Shown here piece by piece: positions 27,951 to 38,300 of a stretch of 64,000 nucleotides of DNA. Made by a program: the position numbers and the translations under genes. Where the stretch lies: positions 3,844,001 through 3,908,000 of the forward strand of contig NZ_CP042912.1 in the NCBI RefSeq assembly GCF_008087665.1. The letters are read 5' to 3'. The DNA is from Mariniblastus fucicola. Lineage in GTDB: Bacteria; Planctomycetota; Planctomycetia; Pirellulales; Pirellulaceae. The notes under the pieces are model-generated. The model saw only the letters and a program-made list of their open reading frames with translations. It ran no database searches and was not told the origin of the DNA. Every line of letters begins with the position of its first letter. Position 1 is the first letter of the stretch.

Positions 27951-30239
27951 CTAATGGTAGCTGCACATCCAACCCAGCGTTTGTTCGGCAACCAGCAAGG
28001 CGACCAACAATAACAGCAGCAGTCGATTGAGCGACGAGACGGATTTTTGCTTTGGCTCTGCGTTAAACTGATCCCAGTTCGTGATCGCAGGAAGCTGATC
28101 GCCGAAAACTTGCGACAGCTTGTCGTCGCGAGCCAGTTGCAAGTCGCTTTCTGCGTGATCGACATTCAATGCAACACGTTCTACCGCTGAGGTTGAGTCC
28201 ATTTGGCGAAAACGCAATTCATAGACTCCGGGAACTCCTGTGCTTCGATTGATGATCGATTGAAGGCTCTCACCAATCTGCCCTCGCAGTCCCTCGTCGG
28301 TCTGCGAAAGCCGAATCTTGCTTTCAATCCGATCTTCCGATTCTGTGGGACTCAACAACGTAACATCCGGAGTCACCGAACCAGTCGGTTTGAGTATTTC
28401 GACCACATCGCCGACCAATCGATCGTCGTGAGGGAACTTGCCGCTGGCCAGATAATCCTGCAGCAAGAGAAGGATCGGCGGAAAGGTTGCGTTGCGCATC
28501 CAGTTGTTCCACTGAGGCCCGGCAGTGGTCATGAACAACATCGTCCGGCCTTTTTGGTATTGTCCGTCGATCACCAATGGCATCTGCCGATTGCCGCGAA
28601 GCGTCGCAAGAACTTTGGCTTGCGAGGGAGGTTTCTGCAGCCACGAAAACGAGGGTCTCAGCGTCTTCTTGACTTGCACCAGGTCCAACAATGAGTTCCG
28701 CACATCGTTGACCGGTGCGAAAATCGGATGCGTTGCAGCCACAATATCCGCTGGCATCCCATCTTCGCGTTCGTCGACGTCCAGTTCATCCGCAAGCTCG
28801 ACAGGCAGCAATCCTTGGCCGTTTTCATAGAAGTTCAGATTGAAAAACCCAAAATTGGTATTCGGGCCGGCGAAGTAAACCAACCCTCCGCCATCAGCCA
28901 CGAACGACTTCACATTCTTGACAGCCCCCTCATCGATTTGTCCGACGTCGCAGAGAAAAATGACGTCGAACCGAGACAGCGATTCAGCGGTGGCATCTCT
29001 CAGAAAGTCAGCCGTCTGAACTTCGGCACGGATGCCCGTCATGCTGTTTGGATTCAGAGCCAGCGACAGAAAATCTGCATGTTGACGATTCGGACGGTAC
29101 ACAATGAGCACGTCTGCATTGGACTCAATATCGACCACGCAATTCCGCACATTGTCCTTCGCGACCGCGTCTTCGCCGATCGTCGCCGTGACGCTGTGCT
29201 GTCCGACTTGACCAAAGTAAACCGGAAAGATTCGCGTTTCCGATTGGCCAGGTTCAATTGACTCGATGAAGACCGTTGGCAATTCCTCGGTCGACGCATC
29301 GGAGTCTGCAGACCCCAGAGCAGGGCGTCTGAAAACTGTGGAGCCGACCTCAACCTGAACCTTATTGGCAATGTCTTCCGAAAAGTTACTGACGGTGACT
29401 TCCATCATCAAAGGCGTTTCAGCTACACGCACGTTTCCAATCGGCTTCAGACCCGTGACGGCAAGATTCGCGTGGACTGTTTTGACGCATCGAATCAGTT
29501 CGACCGCGGCGCCGGAGTCAGAAAGCGATTCTAGCGATTGGCCAATCGAACTGGTTTGCTGCCAGTCTTTTTCCCGGAAGTCCGAAAGCAGATAGACGAT
29601 CGCGTTTTCCTGAGTCCGTGCTTTCACCAGATCGGCGACCGCTTCGAGTGACCTCTGCGAATCAACGGGGAACGCCGAAGGCCGCAAGCCTGCCAACGAC
29701 GATTCGACTTGGCGGGCAAACGAAGAATCAACCGTTTGGTTTTCGATGTCAAAAGCTGGCACCAGCGATTCTGATTCGTCCAATGGCTCGAATCCGGAGT
29801 ACCTCAGCAGTGAAATGCGATGGTTGCCACGACTACGAGCACGGCTGACAATTTGCAAAATCGTCGAACGGGCTCGATCCATTGCCGTGCCCTGTGCGTC
29901 GCGATCCGACATCGAAAAACTGTCATCGACCAGCACGTAATGATGCGTGGAGCGACCGCCAAGCAGCGCCGCAATTCGATCGTTTTCGCAGCCGACTTGC
30001 GATAGCAAAAACAATCCCAGCAACAAAATTGCGATCCGCGACAGCAGCAACAAGAGCTGCTTCAGCCATACCCAGTTGCGATTTTTGCGATGGCTCTTGA
30101 GCAGAAAATCCATCGCCGCCCATTCGATGGTCTTGTGGCGAACGAGATTGATCAGGTGAATCAGAATCGGCAGGGCGACCAGTCCGGCGATCAAACCAGC
30201 CCAAACAGCGGGCGAAGAGGTAAACAGATTGCTGAACAT
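27951..30239 (-). CDS. BatA-type membrane protein with von Willebrand A domain
   Basis: A 762-residue protein. The N-terminus holds two transmembrane helices of the aerotolerance-regulator BatA domain (VWAGLIAGLVALPILIHLINL with conserved RHKTIEWAAMDFLL, then LLLLLSRIAILLLGLFLLSQ). A VWA domain follows with the metal-site motif VDDSFSMSD (DxSxS) near residue 103. A long central region contains a glutamine-amidotransferase-like fold (FVADGGGLVYFAGPN). A final transmembrane helix (LLLLLLVALLVAEQTLGW) ends the chain. It starts two bases after the DUF58 gene, so the two are co-translated. MoxR-DUF58-VWA sets act as chaperone-like complexes for envelope stress or enzyme maturation; the client here is unknown. 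Confidence 0.9.
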   Translation of the reverse strand: MFSNLFTSSPAVWAGLIAGLVALPILIHLINLVRHKTIEWAAMDFLLKSHRKNRNWVWLKQLLLLLSRIAILLLGLFLLSQVGCENDRIAALLGGRSTHHYVLVDDSFSMSDRDAQGTAMDRARSTILQIVSRARSRGNHRISLLRYSGFEPLDESESLVPAFDIENQTVDSSFARQVESSLAGLRPSAFPVDSQRSLEAVADLVKARTQENAIVYLLSDFREKDWQQTSSIGQSLESLSDSGAAVELIRCVKTVHANLAVTGLKPIGNVRVAETPLMMEVTVSNFSEDIANKVQVEVGSTVFRRPALGSADSDASTEELPTVFIESIEPGQSETRIFPVYFGQVGQHSVTATIGEDAVAKDNVRNCVVDIESNADVLIVYRPNRQHADFLSLALNPNSMTGIRAEVQTADFLRDATAESLSRFDVIFLCDVGQIDEGAVKNVKSFVADGGGLVYFAGPNTNFGFFNLNFYENGQGLLPVELADELDVDEREDGMPADIVAATHPIFAPVNDVRNSLLDLVQVKKTLRPSFSWLQKPPSQAKVLATLRGNRQMPLVIDGQYQKGRTMLFMTTAGPQWNNWMRNATFPPILLLLQDYLASGKFPHDDRLVGDVVEILKPTGSVTPDVTLLSPTESEDRIESKIRLSQTDEGLRGQIGESLQSIINRSTGVPGVYELRFRQMDSTSAVERVALNVDHAESDLQLARDDKLSQVFGDQLPAITNWDQFNAEPKQKSVSSLNRLLLLLLVALLVAEQTLGWMCSYH

Positions 30240-30241
30240 GG

Positions 30242-31135
30242 CTATTTCCTCGCCATTCGGCGGCTGAGAAACTGAGCCAACGCCGCGTCCATCGGGTCGG
30301 TCGTGCGAACCATCGCGTAGTCGATCGACGCTCTGGCACAGCCACGCCGAACTTCGGCCAGAAACTCATTGATGGCTTCGAGGTAACCGTCTCGCAGCGC
30401 TTTCGGATTGCAGTTCAGCTTCGTGTCGGACTCCAAATCCGAAAACCGCGACGAACCCGAAAACGGAAACTCAAGCTCGTCTTCGTCCAACACATGCAGC
30501 ACCAAAACGTCATGGCCGCGTTGCCGCAAAAGTCGCAGGCCTTTCAAAGTCGACTGGACGTCACCGAACAGATCCGAAATTACGATCATGATGCCACGCC
30601 GAGGAAAAGTTTCGGCAGCATCGGAGAAGATTGAACTGAGGTCCGTTTTTCGCTTCGGCGAGGCCGATTCCAGGGTCTGCACGATCTTGTTCAGCTGCAT
30701 TTTCTTGCTGGAAGTCGGCGTTCGTGAGCAGACTGATTCGTCAAACGTCATGCATCCGACCGCATCCTGTTGCTTCAACACCAGCCAGGCCAACGAAGTC
30801 GCCAACGTTGCGGCGTAGTCGAATTTATTGAACACGCCGCGGCCATATTTCATGCTGTTGGAGACGTCGACCAACAGGTTGACTCGCATGTTGGTGTCTT
30901 CTTCGTACTGTTTGATCGTGAGCCGGTCCTGGCGAGCCCAGACTTTCCAGTCGACGTGCCGCAGGTCGTCTCCGGGAGCGTATTCGCGATGTTGACGGAA
31001 CTCGATCGACTGGCCGAAGAAGGGACTGCGATGCATGCCGGAAAGGAAGCCTTCGACAACATGCTTTGCCCGCAGATCAAGTCGCGAGATTCGCTTGATC
31101 GCTTCAAGATGCAAATATCTTTTGGAATCGGGCAT
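30242..31135 (-). CDS. DUF58 domain-containing protein
   Basis: A 297-residue soluble protein with the DUF58 core: [34 protein letters not shown], here quoted only by its key parts FRQHREY and DLRHVDW. A VWA-like half follows ([17 protein letters not shown] DxSxS type; [11 protein letters not shown]). It is the constant partner of MoxR ATPases. The start ATG ([11 protein letters not shown]) lies 32 nt inside the moxR-like gene, and the stop is two bases before the BatA/VWA start, so the three genes are tightly coupled. It probably acts with MoxR as an adaptor for metal-dependent protein binding. Confidence 0.93.
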   Translation of the reverse strand: MPDSKRYLHLEAIKRISRLDLRAKHVVEGFLSGMHRSPFFGQSIEFRQHREYAPGDDLRHVDWKVWARQDRLTIKQYEEDTNMRVNLLVDVSNSMKYGRGVFNKFDYAATLATSLAWLVLKQQDAVGCMTFDESVCSRTPTSSKKMQLNKIVQTLESASPKRKTDLSSIFSDAAETFPRRGIMIVISDLFGDVQSTLKGLRLLRQRGHDVLVLHVLDEDELEFPFSGSSRFSDLESDTKLNCNPKALRDGYLEAINEFLAEVRRGCARASIDYAMVRTTDPMDAALAQFLSRRMARK

Positions 31136-32168
31136 CGGAAGTCAGCTCGTCCTCTTTCGCGGGAGTGTTTTGAATCAGCTGGTCGATCACGTCGTCCGTT
31201 GTCATGCCGTCGCTCTGAGCCGCGAAGTTGATCGCGATCCGGTGACGCAAAACGGGCTTGGCCAGAGCAACGATATCATCGGTGGTGACGTAGGTCCGAC
31301 CGTACAACAGGGCTCGCGTCTTGCCGCCAAGGATCAAGTTCTGCACGGCTCGTGGACCGGCTCCCCAGCCTACATTGTCCGCTACGAATTCGGGAATACC
31401 TTCGGAACCGATTCGAGTTTGACGAACCAGCGTAAGAGCAAACCGAATCACGTGATCAGAAACGGGCACGTCGCGAACGGCGTCCTGCATCCGCAAAATG
31501 TCTTCGCCCGAGAGCACGGATTTTACGTCGTGGGTGCTGCGAGCCGTCGTGCGGCGGGCGACTTCGAACTCGTCATCAAACGACGGATAGTCGACGTAGA
31601 CCTTGAACATAAATCGGTCCTGCTGCGCTTCGGGAAGCGAGTAGGTGCCTTCCTGTTCGATTGGGTTTTGCGTTGCCAACACGAAAAACGGATTCGCCAG
31701 TTCGTGCCGAACGCGCCCGACCGTCACGGTGCGTTCTTGCATGGCTTCCAAAAGCGCGGCTTGCGTTTTCGGTGGCGTACGGTTGATCTCGTCGGCCAAC
31801 ACGATGTTGGAGAAAATCGGCCCTTCCATAAATCGACGTTCGCGCGCACCAGTCGACTTGTTTTCCTCCAGGATTTCAGTGCCGGTGATGTCGGCGGGCA
31901 TCAAGTCGGGCGTGAACTGGATGCGAGAAAAGCTCAGATTCAACGTCCGGGCGATCGTGCTGATCATCAACGTTTTGGCTAGTCCCGGGACGCCTTCGAG
32001 CAGACAGTGTCCGCGGCTGAACATCGAGATCAAAATCTGCTCGACCACATCCTGTTGGCCAACAATTACTTGTGAAAGCTCGCCAAGAATCTGCTCTCGG
32101 GCTTTCTGCATCAGTTCGACAGCGTCCTGTCCAATCGGTTGGTCGGGCATAGCGGTTCCGTTTTCCAT
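31104..32168 (-). CDS. MoxR-family AAA+ ATPase
   Basis: A cytosolic AAA+ ATPase of about 354 residues. Motifs: Walker [10 protein letters not shown], Walker [10 protein letters not shown], sensor region [15 protein letters not shown], and the C-terminal lid [18 protein letters not shown]. The start is uncertain: in-frame ATGs at 32213, 32186, 32168 and 32150 all lack a strong ribosome site; 32168 ([10 protein letters not shown]) was taken as a compromise. It heads the MoxR > DUF58 > BatA/VWA run. The promoter must lie in the ~150-200 bp divergent region shared with the giant surface-protein gene. MoxR ATPases remodel or activate partner complexes and envelope functions. Confidence 0.95.
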   Translation of the reverse strand: MENGTAMPDQPIGQDAVELMQKAREQILGELSQVIVGQQDVVEQILISMFSRGHCLLEGVPGLAKTLMISTIARTLNLSFSRIQFTPDLMPADITGTEILEENKSTGARERRFMEGPIFSNIVLADEINRTPPKTQAALLEAMQERTVTVGRVRHELANPFFVLATQNPIEQEGTYSLPEAQQDRFMFKVYVDYPSFDDEFEVARRTTARSTHDVKSVLSGEDILRMQDAVRDVPVSDHVIRFALTLVRQTRIGSEGIPEFVADNVGWGAGPRAVQNLILGGKTRALLYGRTYVTTDDIVALAKPVLRHRIAINFAAQSDGMTTDDVIDQLIQNTPAKEDELTSDARFQKIFAS

Positions 32169-32366
32169 CTTTAGTAACGCGTCCATTGTATCCCAAGCAC
32201 CACGCTGCGGCATCGGGCCCCAATCAACGGTTTACTTCCTGCCCACACACGTCCGCAACGCCTCCAGCGAGGAAATTTCGAAAAACTGTCCGGTCCAAAG
32301 GGACATTTTCGTTTTGATGGTGGGCCCTTATTTCGTGACGGGAAAACCGGGGGAAAGAGAACACTG

Positions 32367-35300
32367 ATGCACAACAAAGATCGCGTGAAGAAGTTACTGG
32401 CAGGCGTACTGGGACGAGTAAAACAGAAAAATTCCAGCCGCAGCGAATCACAAACGACCAACCTACAAATCGAGCAGCTCGAGCCTCGAATGATGCTCAA
32501 CGGGGACGCTCAGGAAGTCCTGTTTAGCGCCGGATTCGAAGACGCCGACGTCGGGGCAGGGCAGTATGCCTTTTTCAATTCTGTATCCGGTTTCACGGCG
32601 ACGAAGAGATCGGTCGAAGTCCAGAACAACCATCCGGCGGTCGGACCGGCGTCGGAAGGGCAGAAGCATCTTGAACTCGACGGTCGCAACGGAATCTTTG
32701 TCAACATCGAGGACGTGCAAGCTGCAAGTCTTTCTCTCGAACTGGATTATTCTCCACGCGCCGGTGCCAGCGTTGCCGAGAACGAAATCGAAGTGCTCTG
32801 GCAAGGCGACGTGATTCGTACACTTTCGGGAGACGGAAGCGCGAGCTCGACGACTCAGTTCCGCGCGATCGACATCGATCTGCCAATCACCAACGGCTCC
32901 ACTGCGGGGCGTCTGGAGTTTCGCAGCAAAGCCTCCGGCGGTCGTGGAATGGGTGGCTTGATCGATGACGTGATCGTTACCGCTACGCTCAGTCCGATCG
33001 CGATCGAAAACATTTCCGATCAGGAAGTGCAACGCGAATCAACGCTGTCGGTCGACGCGGATCTGTTGCCTCCTGACGATTCGGCAGAAGTCCGTTTTGA
33101 ACTGGTGAAGGCGCCGGTCGGCGCAACCGTCAATACTCAAACCGGACAATTCAACTGGCTGGCATCCGACGCCAACATTCAGGCGACTGAAAACCGCGAG
33201 TCGCAGACAACGATCGGGCCCAAGCAACTGGTTCTGTTCGCGGGCTTTGAAGATGTTGACGTTGCGAGCGGCCAGTTCGGTTTCTTTGACCGCGTCTCCG
33301 GCTTCGACGCGACGGCTCGCAAAGTCGAAGTCCAACACAACCACCCTGCGGTCGGTCCGGCCTCCCAAGCCAACCAACATGTTGAACTGGATGGCCGCAA
33401 CGGAATCGCTCGCTCGATGGATACCGTTGTGGGCGACCTGTATGAGCTGAAGTTTGATTTCTCTCCCCGCGCCGGCGCGGATTCGGTTGCCAACGCGATT
33501 GAAGTGCTTTGGGACGGTAAAGTCATCCACGAGGTCACCGCTGACGGACGCAACAATTCGTCGACCAGCTTTCGCACCGTCACCGTCGACCTGTCCGAAT
33601 TTTCGGGCGATACGACTCGACTGGAGTTTCGCAGCAAGGCACCGGGCTCGGTTCCCGGAATGGGCGGGCTGATCGACAACGTGCGTGTCACCCGACAGGA
33701 AGTTTCCACATCCAGTTCCGACAATCCGTTTGAGGTCATCATTCGGGCGACCGATGACCAGGGACGATCCGATACCGAACAATTCAACATCACGATCACG
33801 GATCAGCCCTCAATGGCGGCTCCAGTGTTCGACCCCATCGAAAACCTGACGATCGACGAACTTGGGTCCGTTTCCTTTCAGCTAACCGCGACCGACGCAG
33901 ACACGCCGACGAATGAATTGCGCTACGAAGCCGTTCGAATCCCGATCAATGCGACGTTGAACCCGGCGACCGGCCAGTTCCAGTGGACTTCGGACGAATT
34001 TTCCGGAGGATACTTTTTCAACGTTGACGTAAAAGTCGTCGATACCGATGGTCTGTCGGACCAGAAACGTTTTCGCATCACGGTCAATGAAGTCAACCGC
34101 GGCCCGTCGATCGAAGCGATTGATGATTTTGAAATCGAATCTGATTCAACGATGGTCGTGGCATCGAAAGCCAGCGATCCCGATCGACCGCGGGATACGC
34201 TTTCCTGGTCGCTGACGGAATCTCCTGATGGAGCCAGGATCAACGGCCAGGGCGTCATTTCCTGGACGCCGACGCAGCAACAAGCAGAAAGCTCCGGTCC
34301 TTTCCGATTCACCGTCCAAGTCTCCGATGGAAACGGAGGCATCGCTTCAGAATCGTTTGATGTCTCAATCGACGATCGCAGTCCGGTGTTGGACTTCATT
34401 GAAAACCGAACCATCGACGAACTCACGCCGGTTTCGATCCAACTTTCGGCAACCGACCCCAACGGCAACGACGAAGACCTGATCTTCGAACTGATTCGCG
34501 GACCGGTAGGTTCAACGCTCGACCCGGACACCGGCGTTTTCGCCTGGACGCCCAACGAATGGGCCGGAGCGGTCGACTTTTTCAACATCGACGTTCAAGT
34601 TCGCGACGCTGAGGGGCTGACCGATTCACAGCGATTCCGCATCTTTGTCAACGAAACGAACGTCATCCCGGTCCTCGAAGAAATTGACGATTTTTCGATT
34701 GAACCGGGACAGGACGTTTCGGTGCAGGCGATGGCCAGCGACAGCGACGTGCCGGTCGACACGCTCACCTTCTCACTGTCGAACGCTCCCGATGGAGCCA
34801 CCGTTTCCGACGAAGGCTTGATCCATTGGACGCCGCCGACACCATTGTTCGACGGCACGTTCGCATTTACGGTCACCGTCAACGACGGCAATGGCGGAAG
34901 CGCTTCGGAATCGTTCAACGTCACCATCGGCCAGGCAACGGACTCCTTGACGCTGGTCGAAAACGACGACTTCCTGGTCACCCAGTCACGTGAATTTATC
35001 GTCGGACCTGACACACAGTCGGTCAGCTTCAATTTTTCAACGCAGTTCGACAAAAGCGATCAGTTCGTCAACGATGCATTCGAAGTGGCACTTGTCGATG
35101 TCAATGGCCAACCGTTGGTGCAAACTTTCAACCGCAACCGAGACGCCTTTTTCAATCTGACCGAAGACGAAGCCGCCTCGGTCGGTGTCAACGCGATACA
35201 GTCCGGCGATGTGCTGAGCGTGGATCTGTCGCATCTCGAAGAAGGCACCGTTGCGAAACTGATTTTCCGTCTGGTCAACAACGATTCGGATACGCAAACT

Positions 35301-38300
35301 CGCGTCGAAATCAACAATATCGAAACCAGTTCCAGTGGCCTGAACACGCCGATCGGAGCCAGTTTCAATGAGGTACGGGCGTTGGACGCGGCACCGGACT
35401 TCACGCTTTTGCAGGACGTAACGGAAAGCTTTGCGGCCCGCTTCGGGAGGACTTCGTTCAACGAAGACACCAACGCCCTGTTCACGAATATCGCGTTGAC
35501 GAACGTCGGTCAGGTTGCGGTTTCTGGCCGCATGGTTGCCGCCATCAAGAATATTTCTGATGAGCAAATTCAGCTGATCCAACCGGACGGACGCTTGCCT
35601 GACGGACGATTCTACATCGATGTGACTTCCGATTCAGGACAGGTGGCTCCCGGCCAAATGGCTCGAACTCGGGACTTCCAATGGCTTAATGAAGACGCGG
35701 AAGCGTTCCAGTTTGAGCTTTCCTTGCTGGCAGAAGTGAATTCGGCCCCGACGGGTTTCACTTCTTCACCTCCCGCTGTCGTCGAAGCCGGAAACACCTT
35801 GAATTACAAGGCGGTTGCAACGGATCCGGACGAAGGTCAGCCATTGCGATACAGCATTGTTCGCGGCGACGAAGCGGTTTCGATCGATGAGACCAGCGGT
35901 GAGCTTTCGTGGACGACGAACACCGATGACCTGGGAAACCATGGCATCACGATTCGCGCTACGGACCCCTTTGGACTGTATTCCGAACAGTCGTTTGATA
36001 TCGAAGTCGTCGATTCGCTGCAGAACCGTCCTCCGGTGTTCACCAGCGATCCAGTGACCGAAGCCACCGCGTCGAGCGGCTTTGAGATCACGACGTTTGC
36101 CACGGGAGACAATCCGAACGGTGTGACGGTCATCGAAGGCTTCCAGGGGCCAAGGATCGTGACGACCAACGAAGCCGATCAAACGATTGGCGTCTATGCG
36201 GGCCAGAACAATGATCGATTTGATGATGCCACCGAGTACTCCACGGGTTTCCCGACGACCAATGGTGAGCTGGTCGATGTTGGCTACGCCATCGACTTGG
36301 GGCTGCCTGAACTTTTGACGACCTACGACAGCAACTCGGTCGAGTCCATGGATCAAGGGGATCTCAATGGAGACGGTATCCTCGATTTTGTCGTCATGAC
36401 AACTTACGATTCGTTTAGTACGGGCGAGCGTTACCAGTTGGTCATCCACGCAATGCTGGGAGACGGTGACGGTGGGTTTGCATCGCCCGAGGAAGTCTAC
36501 CGGCACAGCTATTCCACGTACACATTCGACACCAGAAACCTGCTGCTCCGCGACCTTAACAACGACGGTGATCTCGACATCGTGACCTCGGAAGTAGCTA
36601 GTGATCAACGGCTGATATCCATGCTCGGCAACGGAGACGGAACGTTTCAAACGGCCGTCGAGGCACCCTACACAACTGAACCATTTCTCCAGTTTGTTGC
36701 CGCGGATGTCGACGAGGATGGCGTTCTGGACCTGATCGGTCGACGAGGAACCCTTTCACTTGGCGGAGCCCAATATGAACTGGCCTGGTCCAAAGGCCTG
36801 GGCGACGGAACATTCGCCGAATCCACTTTCATCCTGGACGCCGAAGGAACCTACAATGCAAATCCAGGCCGTGGATTTGAAGTCACGGACCTCAACGCGG
36901 ATGGCCATCTGGACGTAGCATTCCTCGGCTCGACGAACTTGCACATCTATCACTCCGATGGACTTGGTAACTTCACGCTGGCCACTGAGTTTCGCCCCTC
37001 AGTCGTTTCGCCTGACTTATGGATTCGGGGAGGCGACTTCAACGGCGACGGATTTGCAGACCTGCTTTACAACAACGGGTGGAACGGTGAGTTCATCCTG
37101 CTGTCTGGCGATGGAAGCGGCATCGACTTTGGTAGCGAAGTCGTCAATGACGTTGATTCCACGATCGCCAACTATGCGGGCAGCGACTCGCCAGTCGACA
37201 TTGATGGCGACGGCGATCTGGATCTGATATTTGGAGTCGCCAATAGTGATTACGTCTCGCCGCGAGTCGCATTAAACGATGGCACTGGCAAATTCACCAT
37301 CACCGAATACCCAATGGTGGATTTTTCACAAACCGCCAGCCAGCTACGTTTTGAGAAGCGTGACGTCGTACGAGGAGCGATGTTCGGCGACTACAACCTC
37401 GATGGCGTGATGGACTTCTCCTACTTCACCCAGGGTGGCGACACCAATGGAGTCGGCGTTCGTCTGGGAACGCGGCCCGGCGAGTTTGGCAGCACCCGCG
37501 CGATCTCATGGGATACCTCCCGAGCCAACCCGGACGCGACGCCGGGAGATTTCAATGGCGACGGAAACGTTGATCTTGTCGATGTCTACAATGACCAGAT
37601 TCACCTTGGACGCGGCGACGGCACTTTTGAAGATCCCTTCCCGGCGTTGGGCTTTTTTGCATCCGGATTTGTATCGGTCAGCGATTTCAATCTCGACGGA
37701 CTCGATGACATCGTTGGCGCTCGTTCGAATCGCTACTTCGTTGCTCTGTCCAATGGCGACGGTACGTTTACGACCAGCGATGACCAGTTGGCGGAAGGCA
37801 GTTTCTACGGATACAGCTCCACAATCGCAGCCGACTTCAATGCCGACGGTTATCCAGATTTTGTCGCTAAAACCGGAGTCGAGCGACAGATCGATGTTCA
37901 TCTGAATGACCCGGAAAATCCTGGCGTGTTCACACGAAGCTTTCGTTACACGTTGCCCGATGGATCGCAGGGAATCAACGTTTCAAACTGGCAGGAGTCC
38001 TACGCAACCGCAGATTTCACCGGAGACGGAATCCTTGATCTCTCTTTTGCAGAACGTGACGACTACAACAATGGCGTGATCAAACTTGTCGTCATGGCCG
38101 GCGATGGAAACGGAGACTTCACCTTCCATAGCGAACTGGAAGGATTCGATTCGTATTCGCAAAACCTGCCGGCACATTACTATGCCCCGGGAGACTTTAA
38201 CGCCGGAGATATTGATGGCGACGGGGACGAAGATCTAATCGCGGTCACCAACTATGGGGCCCGTATCTTTTTGAACGACGGATCAGGCAATTTTGAATTT

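Noticed and set aside
31035-31982. 315-codon plus-strand frame across the MoxR/DUF58 junction
   Set aside because: Antisense to two motif-rich genes; no family recognised.
35766-36650. 294-codon minus-strand frame inside the giant gene
   Set aside because: Antisense to the Ig/FG-GAP part of the RHS gene; His/Arg/Val-rich translation without domains.
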